Position numbers and translations under genes: made by a program
Notes under the pieces: model-generated
What the model saw: only the letters and a program-made list of their open reading frames with translations
What the model was told of the DNA's origin: nothing
The model's database searches: none
Shown: positions 40,657 to 51,570 of the stretch, piece after piece
Layout: the number at the start of each line of letters is the position of its first letter
Position numbering within the stretch: the stretch's first letter is position 1
DNA from: Closterium sp. Naga37s-1
Lineage: Eukaryota > Streptophyta > Zygnematophyceae > Desmidiales > Closteriaceae
Assembly: GCA_947471745.1 (NCBI GenBank)
Contig: CANJKZ010000263.1
Span: 496,001 to 560,000, forward strand
Direction: 5' to 3'
DNA: 64,000 nucleotides

Positions 40657-40920
40657 TGTTATGAGTTGTGAAAGGAAGAGTGCGCGGAAGTGATTACAAC
40701 GTCTGAGAAAACAACGAGGCCTATGACTATTATAGCAATGCTAGCTAGGCCGAGGTCGCGGGGTCGCGAGATGGTTGGGTGCAGGTTCGGGGTTGGAAAA
40801 CCCGAAGGCGACGCGGTGGTGGCTCGGAAGGCGAGGTCGGCGGACCGAGCCTGGTTTTCCGAAAACCGGGGTTGTACGCGTATAGTGTGACCCAGTAAGG
40901 AATCCGGAAAATTCCTTACA
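40657..40920 (-). repeat. 5' LTR of element E
   Basis: 264 bp, tgttatgag to ccttaca. Apart from the 15-base difference it is almost identical to 31208-31486. It is followed by the target duplication ccaca. Confidence 0.92.
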
Positions 40921-41720
40921 CCACACGTCCACATAGGCCGAAACCCGTCCCCTGACCTGTCATGCTGGCACCTGTCAGTTGAAAACCCAAGGGTGATAGG
41001 GAACGAATTAGGGTTTGCGGTTTCACATGGTACAGAAAAATGAATTCGTGAGGAAATGACGATTCGAGATTGAAATCACCGTATTTCACCCCTCCCAGGA
41101 CGACTGAGATTAATTTCGGTGATAACGACTTGAAAACGAGGAAATGAATAATGAGGATTCCAGATTGACTCACCGTATTTCAAACCTCCCAGGACGATCA
41201 ATATTCATTTCGAAAAAGGCAAATGGCTTCATATCAGGGATGGCAATGACTTGGGTGTTATGATACGACCCGACGAAGCTAATCAACCCATCAACTCTTC
41301 CTCACCGCATCCAACTCCTCGCAGGACACTCACAAGACACGGTAACGAATCAGGAATCACATTATAGCGGGGATGCGGCTACACCTTTTACCTACTCGGC
41401 CGGTCGATCTGGAAGGAGATGTATTTGCGAGTGGCGGCGGGGCCAGCAGAATCGCCTGTAGCGCCTCATATTCCTCTTCGACGTGATAACAAGTAAGAAC
41501 AACAGCACAGCTACCCGGTCGATCCCAAAGGGAGATGGATAAGCGGGTCGCGGCGGAGCCCAGCAGATTCGCACGCACCGCCTCCAACTCCTTCCAAAAA
41601 GCACATGGCATGTGGCGCAGTGCTAGATACATATTCTACCATGTCACGACAATGCGATTGTAAAAAAATCCCGTTTGAATAAATGCTGTTGTTGTGTAAT
41701 GATCTGCTTTGGGAATCGCG
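40921..41720 (+). repeat. Dispersed repeat R, copy 1, right part
   Basis: It continues R after element E. It aligns with about 47508-48100: gggaacgaattagggtttgc at 41000 and 47595, ggtcgatctggaagg at 41401 and 47910, and caatgcgattgtaaaa near 41650 and 48040. It contains an inner repeat, catttcacccctcccaggacga (41083 and 41177) with changes. No coding sequence is recognised. Confidence 0.78.
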
Positions 41721-42512
41721 ACGCTGGTAGTGGGTGGCCGCAGGTAATCTAATCGAATCTGCTAAGAACTTCTGAGTGACATGTATTAGTACCAGGAAAA
41801 GACGGTAGAAGCAGGGATCTGGTCTGGTAACGACTTGTAGGGAAATCGTGCTGCTCGTGGCATTTCAGCAGCTCCTCACCTCAACTCATCCAAATTAACC
41901 CAGCCCAACCGAACCAAATAACTCAGCACAACCCATAGCTGCAAACCCTGCTCCAACCACCAGCCGTCCCTCAGTATTGGTGCCTCTCGGTACAGTAGTG
42001 GCGCCTCTAGGTAGTTAGTGCTGGCTCTAGGTAGCGGTGCCTCTTGGTAAGGGCGAATGACTGCCAAGCAACAACCACATGTTGCGGTGCCGTCGCGTGC
42101 ACTCCATTCGTCCTACTGCTGCTGTAGCAGCAGCCGTTCATAGGCTTGTTTTGTCCTATCACTCTCACCTCGCAATTCCATTTAGCGCACGCGCATCGCT
42201 CTCATTTACGAACCAGCAGTGAGTGAGTCAGTATGTTGTGTGGACGGCAATCGGCGCGATATCGCATAGCACGTGCTGTGGGTGACTTCCGACGTGGCAA
42301 TTGCCACGTCAAACACTCATTGGGCGAATGCATACCGAGCACTCACCTCGAGGACAAGCCACCGCCATCTAATCTTGAAAGCTCAGTGGTATCGCCTATA
42401 TTCATTCCCTTACCTTGCTGGAAACCCATCTCACGTTTAGTAGTAGGCTTCGGTTCTCGGGAACAATTTTCGAAACATAGTCTCATAGTCGTACTCACGC
42501 GCCTATTTACAC
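41721..42512. other. Noncoding upstream region of the LRR gene
   Basis: Nothing recognisable apart from short ggtgcctctaggta-type direct repeats at 41975-42050. It probably holds the promoter and 5' untranslated region of the LRR gene, but I see no clear TATA box. Confidence 0.5.
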
Positions 42513-44735
42513 ATGGCGGACGTAGATTACCCTCGAGTCGCGCGTTCCCTCGTCGTTCCTCACTACGCGCTGCGCGCTCACGTTTGTACCACGGCGTGCC
42601 TCCTCCTGCTACTCCTCTACTGCTCACCGACGTCGGCTTTCCGGCCCATATCGAGGCAGATCGTATCGAAGCTGCCTGCTCGCCGCGGATCTTCCGCGCG
42701 GATGGTTCCGCCTCGCGTGGTGCAATTTCTCGCTGCGCGGCGGGCGGAGAGAGCATCCGCGGGGGGACGCAGAGGCGGGTACTACAGCCGGTCAGCGAGT
42801 TCAGCGGTGCGCGCATCATCCTCCGCAGCCGCGCCGCAAGCTTCGGCGGTTACCACGGCGGCTCTCACGGCGATCTTCACGGCCGCGCTGCTACCTATCC
42901 CGGCGAAGAAGCCGAACGCGTGCACGTGGCCCGGCGTGAGTTGTGCCGCTAACGGCGGCGCTGTTGAGCAACTATACTTCGACGACTACATTGACTTCGA
43001 CTCACCGCGGCCTCCCCCACGCACGCCTCGCCTTTGCAACAGTACTGCGCGCGTACCCGGCGTAAAATTCCCCGCAACCCTCTCCGATTCTATCGGCCAG
43101 TTGACGGGTCTCACGAATCTCGGGGTGTCGTATCTCTGGCTTGCTGGCTCGGTCCCGCAATCGTTTTCGAGGCTCGATCTTAGTTATAACTGCTTCGTTG
43201 GTCCTCTTCCTGTCGCCATTTTTCGCATGCAGCGGCTTTCCGAGGTGTTAGCCTCCCATAATTTCTTCTCCGGCGGGTTACCACAAGGTCCTGCTGCGTA
43301 CGCGGCGACTTCGCTAGAGAATCTGGATCTCGGTTATAATAGGCTGTCCGGGCCAATCCCTGCTGCGCTCGCGACGCTGCCGATGCTTAATGGGATACTT
43401 ATGAGCTCGAATCGCCTAACCGGGAATATCCCTCCTGCTATACTGGAAAGGGAGGGACCAGAGATTGATATCATTCTGGATCAAAACCGGCTTTCCGACG
43501 ACCTTAGCCGGCAGCAAATCAAGGCGAATATTTTTTGCGTAAGCGGGAACAAGCTTTCTGGAGATTTCAACTCGATCAACTTCGCGGGTTTTTACGTGGG
43601 CTTCATCAACGTTTCCAATAATTTGTTTTCGGGCTCGTTCCCGCAAATTCTGTGCCGTCCGGGCGCCTCCATGACAACTGATTTTTCACGAAACCGCCTG
43701 ACAGGAGCTGTTCCAGCAAACTGTTTCAATTCCGAAAATACTCCTGTTGAGCTCTTTTTTAGCCACAACAATTTCTCGGGCAGCTTGCAGCCGTTTACAA
43801 AGCTGCCGTATCTCTCTACCCTAGACCTCGGATTCAACAAGTTCACATGGAGCATTCCCCAAGGCCTGACCCGTCTTGATCTTCAGACCTTAGACCTCAG
43901 GAGAAACGCTCTCACAGGTGAGCTCACTGGTAAACTGCAGATCAGTTCAGTCTACACGGTAAAAACCAGAATTTATGAATTCAAACGTGTGTTTCTCTGT
44001 TGGGACCAACCACTCTGAACCACTCATTTGTTTTCCTCTGTTGAATCTTCTGTTCACTCCTCCACTCTTCTCGTTCCGATTCCCCTGCCCCCTCCCTCAG
44101 GCCCCGTAACTTAACTTCCTCCTATGCTACCTCCCCTTTCCCGGACCCCTCAGGCACCATCCCCGCCTCCTGCCAGGGCGATCAAGCCCTCTCCTTCCTC
44201 ACTTACTCACTACTATTTCTTCCTATTTTCCTGTCTCTCCCCTCCCTGCTTCTCGTCCCTCGCCCCATCATCCCCCCCAGGCACCACCCCCGCCTTCTGC
44301 AAGGGCGAGGACCCAATGTTTTACCTCAATCTCGCCTTCAACGCCCTCTCCGGCCCGCCCAACCCGCTCTCCTCCCCCGCCTGCGCCGCCTCCCTAGAAT
44401 ATCTCAACCTTGCCTCCAACCGCCTCTCCGGCCCCATCCCCGCTACAATCAGCTCCTTTACAAACCTCACGCGCCTCCGCCTTGATAAGAACACCCTCAC
44501 GGGAGCGATCCCTGCTGGTGTGAGCAATATGAAACAGCTGCGGGGACTCGGATTGTCGTATAACAACCTATTGGGGAAAATTCCCGCGGTTTGGCCGGCA
44601 AAGGTACGGCAAGTGCTGCTGGCGGGGAATCGGCTGTCAGGGGCTGTTCCGGCTGCTCTGAGCAAGCTGAAGCTAGGCTCTTTTAATCCAGGAAACGACA
44701 ATTTGTGCGGGACGCCTCTGCCTGCTTGTTCTTAG
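42513..44735 (+). CDS. Secreted plant-type leucine-rich repeat protein, two exons (619 aa)
   Basis: The only host gene seen. Exon 1 is 42513-43917 and exon 2 is 44281-44735; joined in phase 1 they give 619 residues. Near the N-terminus is a hydrophobic core (ACLLLLLLYC, 28-37) with a likely signal cleavage after SPTSA (42). Residues 43-130 are basic and Ser/Ala-rich, which is unusual; a second hydrophobic stretch lies at 113-129. An LRR N-cap (CTWPGVSC) sits at 137-144. LRRs of the LxxLxLxxNxLxGxIP type run from about 185 to 600. The end NDNLCGTPLPACS is the C-cap of plant receptor-like proteins. I see no transmembrane segment or kinase after it, so it is likely extracellular, similar in build to polygalacturonase-inhibitor-like LRR proteins. 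Ligand and role are unknown. Several repeats are irregular. The true start could lie in another exon. Confidence 0.78.
43918..44280 (+). other. Intron of the LRR gene with duplicated 3' splice region
   Basis: The donor is ACAG|GTGAGC. The acceptor at 44280 (cccccccag|gcacc) restores the LRR frame (LTG-TTPAFC). A near copy of the acceptor and exon start lies at 44151 (cccctcag|gcaccatccccgcc), followed by pyrimidine-rich, intron-like sequence. A third ctcag is at 44100. Using the acceptor at 44151 would read into non-LRR sequence. Confidence 0.72.
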
Positions 44736-46440
44736 AAGTTAAAACCATCCCTACTTGTGGATATAACGCATGCTAATTTGATACACATACCGCATGTTTC
44801 CGACCGATTGAACTGGTATCTATATATTTGTATACTATATCTCTATAACCACTGTATTTCTTGCTCAAGAGGCTCTTTCAAGCCAGAAAACACAGCTTGT
44901 GAAGAGCACTGCTGCTTGCTTGCATCAATTCAGGAGGACCCCCTTCACCCCCCACCCACCCACACCACCTTTCCATCCCCCCATAGTTCCCTTCCCCTCT
45001 AGTCCCCCTAATCCCCCCATCACTGTCCCCAGTCCCTCGCCCTGCCTTTCCTAACCGCCCCACCCATGTCCTCTCCCCACCCCCTCTCCCTTTCACTGGT
45101 CTGCTCCTCCTGCCAAACTCTCTCGCTCTGAATCGAGCCGCCTGCACTCACTCCACTCTGCTCCTCCTCCCACGCTCTCTTGTTCAAAGTTGGGCTGCCC
45201 GACCCTCCATCTGGACCGAACGCCCAGCCCGGGCCTGCGCCGAACCTTCTCGCAGCCTCGAACGGAGGCTCCAGGTTCGGGAAAACGCCGGAGCAGGCAG
45301 CTAGGGACGGCATGGTCCCCACAGCACAGCGCAACCCAGTTGGCAACAACCTTTCACCTCTTCCTCGAAGGGAGTTGCTCGGAAAGATTCCTCCTCCATC
45401 CAGCCAGCAAGGCTGCCTGCTGCCAGCGTGGCCGCTTGCCTGCTCCGGGTAGTTGCTCACTGGCCAGCCGAGAGTCTGGGGTGGGATGGAGAGGGGTAGG
45501 GGGAAGCACAAAGTGATGAGGTGTGTTACCCTCTGCTCTGCATCCTTGTTGCCTGCTGCCAGCATTGCTGCCTGCCTGCTCCGGTAGTTGCTCACTGGCC
45601 AGCTGAGACTCTGGGGTGGGATGGGGAGAGAGAAATGGGGAAAAGGAGGAGGAAAGGGGAGAGGGAGAAAAATAAGTGTGCCCCTTATTCTTGGCCTGTT
45701 GACTTCTGACCCCCTGTTGACTTTCTCTCAACCCCCATGACTTTCTCTCACCCCTCATTGACTTTCTCTGACCCCCTGTTGACCTTCTTTTACCCCCCGT
45801 TGACTTTCTCTGACCCCCGTTGACTTCCGCTGATCCCCCGTTGACTTTCCATTATCCCCCGTTGACTCTCTCTCTGACCCTCTCTTTCCTCCCAACCACC
45901 ATCCACACCCCTCCTTATCACTTTAGTGACAGCCAGTCGCAGCACTGGCAACTGCACCAGACGACCGACCCTTTCTTTCCTCCCTCTCGACCAACACTTT
46001 CATTCGCTCCCTGTGTCAATCTCTCCCCTTCCCCAACCACCATCCACACCCATTCCTCTCACCTGAGTGACTGCCAGTCGCAGCAAAGGCAACTGCAGAA
46101 GGCAAACAGCCCTTGCTTGCCAGTCGCAGCACTGGCAGCTGCAGAAGGCGATTATGGGCCAGGGCTGGGCTGGGGAAGGAGGAAGGGGAGGAGGAGGGGA
46201 AGGGGGAAGGGAGTGGGAAGGAAAGGAAAAAGGGGAAGGGGATCATAACATGAGAAGTTTAAGCACCGGCAGCAGCAGCATACGATTGTGGGCCAGGGAT
46301 GGAGATGGGCTGGAAAAGGGGCAGGAGAAGGGAGGGTGGGGGTGGTGGGAGGGAGGAAGGTTAAGGATGGTATGCGAATAACTTTCTGGTTGAAATAACG
46401 AAATTCTCAAGGCTAATTTCAAGGGATGCGAGTAACCATT
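44736..46440. repeat. Noncoding region with three local tandem repeats
   Basis: No gene recognised. A repeat of about 135 bp occurs twice (45418-45489 and 45553-45622, sharing tagttgctcactggccagc). Eight to nine units of about 24 bp with the core gttgactttctctgaccccc run from 45695 to 45880. A third family (cagtcgcagcactggca with ctgcagaaggc) occurs at 45933-46165. Purine-rich (ggaagggga) stretches lie at 45620-45680 and 46160-46370. Confidence 0.65.
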
Positions 46441-46499
46441 GATGATATGTGCTCAGAATCATTTCCATGACAGTCACCTTCGTTACAATCACAATATGC

Positions 46500-48100
46500 C
46501 AGCCTTACAGTGCCGGACGTCAACCAGAAGTCCAGGGAAGCCCACATGTGCCGCCGCCGCCACCCTACCCCCACCACCGACCGACCCAGCGCTGGGTAGC
46601 GATTGTCACATGGACCACTCACGAACCTGCATGCATGTATCACGGGCATGGAAGAAGGGGGAGACTTTTGAGGCACCTCAAAACACATGTGCCGCCACCC
46701 TACCCTCACCACCGACCGACCCAGTGCTAGATTGCGACTGTCACACAGACCACTCACGAACCTACACGTGGCAGGGCATGGAAGGAACAACGAGGAGAAG
46801 CACAATGATAAAAAAAATTCGAGTAATGAAGGACCAGAGGACGGTGACAACTCGTGATCACTCAAAACCTCTCAGGACCCCTCTTGAACACGAACCTACA
46901 CGTGGCAGGAATCAGAAAACGGAAGAAGGGACAAGATGCGGCAGCGTATGACTGGCAGGCGGATCACGAACCGCACCGAACCCCTCAGCACATGGCTGGA
47001 AAAAATCGTGATAAGGCAGTGCAACCCTGCACAAAACCCCTCTGGCTGATTGCACATTACATGAGATGATGACCGGCGGAGCACCAATGGGAGACATGGA
47101 GCAACTGTGTGGGGCCGCCTGGAGGTGGGGGAGTGGGTAGAAGACGGGTGGAATTCAGGGAGGGCGACGGAAAAGGATAATTCCGAACCTGTCACATTCC
47201 GAACCGAACGTACATTGCCAAACCTGAGTTACAAGCCTAAATGCACGAGCTTCGGATCCTGCAGCAGCACGCAAGTGAAACAAAATGTTCGTTATTGCGC
47301 TATATACATATAGATAGATAAAGAAATAATTATATATAAGTAATAGAAAAGAACTCATCCGTTCTAAAGTGTAATGAGCCTTTGAGACACGCCTAACCCA
47401 TCCACACTGAGGCCTTCCCCAGCATCCCCAAACCTGCATCCCCGAAACTGCATCCCCAAACCTACCAGAGGTCCGGGTCCTGCAGCTGCACGACGAGCAT
47501 GCCAGCTGTCACGTCCACGGACACGGGAACCCGCCCCCCGATCTGCCATGATGCCATCTGGCAGTTCGAAACCCAAGGGCGGAATGGAGGGGAACGAATT
47601 AGGGTTTGCGGTTTCACAGGTCACAGAAGCATGAATACGCGAATAAGAGGGTATGAGGACACTTAGGAATTTATTCACCGTAATTCACTTCTCTCAGTAC
47701 GATCAGACTTCATTTCGGGGATAACCCATGGCTTCATGTCAGGGGATAGAACTATGGCTTGGCTGCTACGGTGTATCTACCGAAGCTGCTCGACCCATGG
47801 AGCTCTTGCTCACCGCATCCAACTCATAGCAGTACACTCAGAAGACACGGAAACGAATCACGAATCGCACTACAACGGGGATACAGCTACACCTATTACC
47901 TACTGACAGGTCGATCTGGAAGGGAGATGGATTCGCCGCGGGTCGCGGCGGGGCCCAGCAGATTCGGCCTCACCGCCTCCCGCTCCTTCCACGACGCCCG
48001 GCATGTGGCGCAGCGCTAGAGACAGTTTTCTATCCTGTAACGAATGCGATTGTAAAACATAAATTGAACAAGCTGTTGCTGTGTGAGGATCTGCTGTGTT
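46500..48100 (+). repeat. Dispersed repeat R, copy 2
   Basis: Uninterrupted counterpart of 30100-31207 plus 40926-41720, in the same orientation. It begins with a tandem duplication of about 130 bp (46545-46665 and 46680-46800, core accaccgaccgacccag). It shows what the copy 1 target of element E looked like: cgagcatgccagctgtcacgtcc at 47494 versus cgagcatgccaca plus cacgtcc around element E. No frames of protein families are recognised. Confidence 0.75.
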
Positions 48101-48767
48101 ATCGGCTAGTGCTACATCGCAAAAACAGGGATGGTTGAGGGGTAGGTTTAGTTTCACGTGCTTCGAAGCTGCTCGACTGAAAGCTACTGACAACCTACCT
48201 CACAGCTGCTTTGAGCATGGGCGCTTCGGGAATTGGCGGAATGATGAGAACGTGAGATTGCGTGAACGCTTGTGATTGGATGCAGATTCATAGCTACGAG
48301 AGAGCTGCACTGAGCGAAATGATTTGGTTTCGTTTGCACTTCCAGTGTTTGCATCGCCCGTTTCGCCCGATGAATGGTTTCGGGTGTGTTTCTCTGAGAT
48401 TCGAAACCCCTCTAAGAATATAGTAGCTACATGTTTCCAGCAACTATTTCTAGATGTATTTTGTTAATAAGACAATTTGTTGTCTAGTGTTGTTCATTCA
48501 GAGTATGTTGTTGTTCTTAGAGGTTTCAGAAACTATCATCTACCAATATACAAAAGTAATCCTAAGCGTCTATATGATTCTTATGAATGATGTACATGTC
48601 AAATTGAACCAATATGTTATTATATATTTCTCAAAATTAGTAACCAGCTTCCATACACTTGGAATGTGGTGACTCGTTAGATAATCATGAAGATTCATGC
48701 AAAAAACAACTACGCATAAACGACACCATGTAATGCTAAGGCATGGCCTTGCACGCTTTTTAAAGTG
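48101..48767. other. AT-rich spacer before the satellite array
   Basis: No gene or repeat recognised. Base composition is clearly more AT-rich than the transposons around it, especially 48400-48700. Confidence 0.5.
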
Positions 48768-49219
48768 GTGCATGTTTGTGCGTTCGCTGGCCTGAATCTG
48801 TGCTAGGATAAATCTGTGCGCAACATGTCACTGCGCCAACGTCTGGATGCCTTTGTTACCACTATTTCTTCACACAGTTCTCTAATACATTCTATTACCT
48901 AGCCATAGGAACTGGTTTGACCTCGTTCGCACAACTACGCAGCACGTGACGCATGTTTGTGCGTTCGCTGGCCCGAATCTGTGCTAGGATAGATCTGTGC
49001 ACAACATGTCACTGCGCCAACAACTGGATGCCTTTGTTACCACTATTTCTTCACACAGTTCTCTAATACATTCTATTACCTAGCCATAGGAACTGGTTTG
49101 ACCTCGTTCGCACAACTACGCAGCACGTGGCGCATGTTTGTGCGTTCGCTGGCCCGAATCTGTGCTAGGATAGATCTGTGCACAACATGTCACTGCGCCA
49201 ACAACTGGATGCCTTTGTT
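48768..49219 (+). repeat. 181-bp satellite array, left segment
   Basis: About 2.5 monomers. The anchor ttaccactatttc occurs at 48856 and 49037, 181 bases apart. The block ends in gatgcctttgtt, where copia G begins. Confidence 0.92.
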
Positions 49220-49344
49220 TGATAAGAAACGAGGAATGAAATGACTAAGGGAAAGTTGGGTACAAATGCAAACCCTAGGAAAACTGTACCCCATATGTGC
49301 TACCCCATTATAGCCTACAGTAGCTATGTCATATAAATCTGACA
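49220..49344 (-). repeat. 3' LTR of copia G
   Basis: 125 bp, tgataagaaac to aatctgaca in plus orientation; the PPT-like cacccccataggc follows. The segment 49345-49552 is 3' untranslated sequence shared with A and F. Confidence 0.92.
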
Positions 49345-49552
49345 CACCCCCATAGGCAAAGTGGGGGAGAACAAGGGGTCACAAGACCAGTCAAGCAAAG
49401 CAAAAACAAGCTCAGGGTGGATCACAAAGTCACCACACATTCCGAGCACAAGTTCAAGGCCACAAGGCCAGTTCACATGCAGGATTACATATATATATAA
49501 GGCTAGACAAGCAAGAGCAGGTGTATATATATATGCAACAGTACAAACAAGG

Positions 49553-50128
49553 TCAAGGGGTGAGCAAGTGAGGCAAGGTAGGCACAAGACCCAGCTGAGT
49601 ACAGAAGCGCTGATGATCACAAGGCGCAAGTGCCTTGGTGAAGATATCAGCAGTGTTGGCCTCAGAGGCCACGTACGCAAGCCGCAGCTGACCACGCTGC
49701 TGTAGCTCACGAGCAAGGAAGTAGCGGAGAGCAATGTGCTTCGTTCTGTGCTCCAGTCTCTGCTCTCGACACAAGGCCAGCATGGCCTTGTTGTCTACGT
49801 ACAGTACTGGAGGAGAACGAGGCGGCTCTCCGAGGTCAGTGAGCAGGTAGGTGAGCCAGCGAAGCTCCTGTGCAGCCATGGCCCCGGCGTAGATCTCAGC
49901 CTCACAACTGGAGCCGAGAACAGAAGACGAGCGGGTAGCCCGCCACGAAACAGAGCCGGAACCAAGGCTGAAGGTGTAACCCTGTGACGACCGCTGCGTA
50001 GCCTGGTCGTCAGCCCAAGAAGCGTCTGCGTGCCTAGTGAGGACCACTGGACTCTGCCCTCCAAGCACAAGCCCCATGCCCGACGTACTGCACAAGTAGC
50101 GCAACACCCTCTTCGCTGCAGCCATGTG
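49553..50128 (-). pseudogene. Copia G RNase H, separated from RT by element K
   Basis: From 50128 leftward: AAKRVLRYLCSTSGMG, HADASWADD, SCEAEIYAGA and YVDNKAMLAL, ending HLLTP-stop. The RNase H acidic residues are present. Removing K and one copy of atgtg restores a continuous frame with 51571-52299, so K is the only lesion here. Confidence 0.9.
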
Positions 50129-50367
50129 TGTTGAGTTACTAAGTAAGAGTAAGCTTAGGTTTTAGGTAGGGCCTAGGCTTAGTAGCCTAGGCCTAGGGGA
50201 AGTCGAGGAGGTTGTGCCAAGGTGAGAGTCGAGAATGGGAAAAGTGATGTTCACTATAGCACTAGGGTACATATAGTAAACAGAGCATGCAAAGAAGGTG
50301 CACCACCAACAGTTTATAATAACTACACTAAACTACAGCTACAGGCAGTTACATATAAATTCTAACA
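50129..50367 (-). repeat. 3' LTR of element K
   Basis: 239 bp, tgttgagttac to attctaaca in plus orientation, followed by the PPT (ctcccccataa). Confidence 0.88.
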
Positions 50368-51143
50368 CTCCCCCATAACTGCCTGCAGCAGGAGTTTGTG
50401 CAGAACACAACCTGCAGGGGTATACCAGCAACAGCAACAGCAGGTACGGTAACAGAGCAGGTACAGCAGCAAAGGGACAGGCGACAGCAAGAAATTCCTG
50501 CCACCCCCTTACTCTCTTCCCCCCCCAACCACAGGAGGGGCAGCAGGGAGAGTGAGGAGGCGGGCTGGCTCTGGCTGGTCACCCCCTCCATTTCCTCACC
50601 CTCCCCCTCCCCCCCACACTGCTGCAGGAGCAGCAGAGGGGGGAAGAGAGGAGAGGTGGAGGGACGGCTGCTGGTTGGTCTCACACCCGCCACCCCAGTG
50701 CCACTCCCCCGGCTCCCCCACACCCTCACACCCTCCCCCCCAGCGGCAGCTGCAGCAGTGGGAACGAAAGGAGGAGGAGGGGAAGGGAAGCACACCACCC
50801 ATCACCCCAACACCCGCCACCCCCATACCCTCCCCCCCACGGCTGCAGGGAGACGAAGGAGGAGGGGGTGGGCGGGGAGAAAGCCGCAGAGCGGCTACAG
50901 AGGGTCGGCGCGGGTAGGTCAGGGGCGGCTGCAGTGAGTGCAGGCGCGGGGTGAGGCAGAGGCGGCTGCACCGAGTGCAGGAGCGGGGGCGGCTGCTCCA
51001 AGGGCAGGCGCCGGGTGGTGCAGGGGCGGCTGCAGCGAGTGCAGGCGCGGGTGAGGCAGGGGCACCGCCGAGTGCGCCAGGGGCGGGTACGCAGCGGCTC
51101 AGGACACCGTCGCAGGCGCCAGGGGCGGTTCCGCGGCGGCTCA

Positions 51144-51411
51144 GGGCACCGTCGCGCACCACGGGGCACGTGACGGGCAGTTTAGGGCACCGTCGCATGC
51201 CACGGGGCGCACGACGGGCAGGGCACCGTCGCGTGCCACGGGGCGCATGACGGGCAGGGCACCGTCGCGTGCCACGGGGCGCACGACGGGCAGGTTTAGG
51301 GCACCGTCGTGTGCCACGGGGCGCACGACGGGCAGGGCACCGTCGCGTGCCACGGGGCGCACGACGGGCAGGGCACCGTCGCGTGCCACGGGGCGCGCGA
51401 CGGGCAGAAAA
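51144..51411. repeat. 36-bp minisatellite in element K
   Basis: About seven units with the core gggcaccgtcgcgtgccacg, some separated by an extra tttag. Confidence 0.85.
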
Positions 51412-51527
51412 GATGTCACTCGCCACCCGGGGGCGGGACAGGACGAAAATCGCCACGCGCCCGAGGCGCGCGACCGGAAAAACAGCAGCGGAAGCGTGAG
51501 GCGGGCCCACAGGCCAGGACGTAACTC

Positions 51528-51539
51528 GCTCTAATGCCA
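51528..51539 (-). promoter_or_regulatory. Primer binding site of element K
   Basis: In element orientation tggcattagagc, two changes from the initiator tRNA-Met site, directly next to the 26-bp LTR. Confidence 0.72.
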
Positions 51540-51565
51540 TGTTGAGTTACATATAAATTCTAACA
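51540..51565 (-). repeat. 5' LTR remnant of element K (26 bp)
   Basis: It contains only the first 11 and last 15-16 bases of the 239-bp LTR. The junction is at agttac, which occurs at both deletion edges in the full LTR (gagttac and cagttac). Confidence 0.88.
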
Positions 51566-51570
51566 ATGTG

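Larger units (their letters stand above)
31208..40920 (-). mobile_element. Ty3/gypsy element E lacking protease, RT and RNase H
   Basis: LTRs at 31208-31486 and 40657-40920 are flanked by a perfect 5-bp duplication ccaca (31203-31207 and 40921-40925). It has a perfect primer site, gag in two pieces, and integrase with chromodomain. The gag stop at 33019 is followed within about 45 bases by the integrase frame, so the 2-3 kb of protease, RT and RNase H is missing. Copia F is inserted in its gag. Confidence 0.92.
50129..51565 (-). mobile_element. Non-autonomous LTR element K
   Basis: Inserted in the RT/RNase H of copia G, with the target duplication atgtg (50124-50128 and 51566-51570). The left LTR is 239 bp and the right one only 26 bp. 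A primer site precedes the right LTR. The interior (50368-51527) is GC-rich and encodes no retroelement protein; it contains a 36-bp minisatellite of about seven units (51144-51411). It must be moved by another element's proteins. Confidence 0.88.

Noticed and set aside
42343..42819. Minus-strand frame of 158 codons at the start of the LRR gene
   Set aside because: It overlaps the upstream region and first exon on the opposite strand, with no recognisable motif; the plus strand has the LRR domains.
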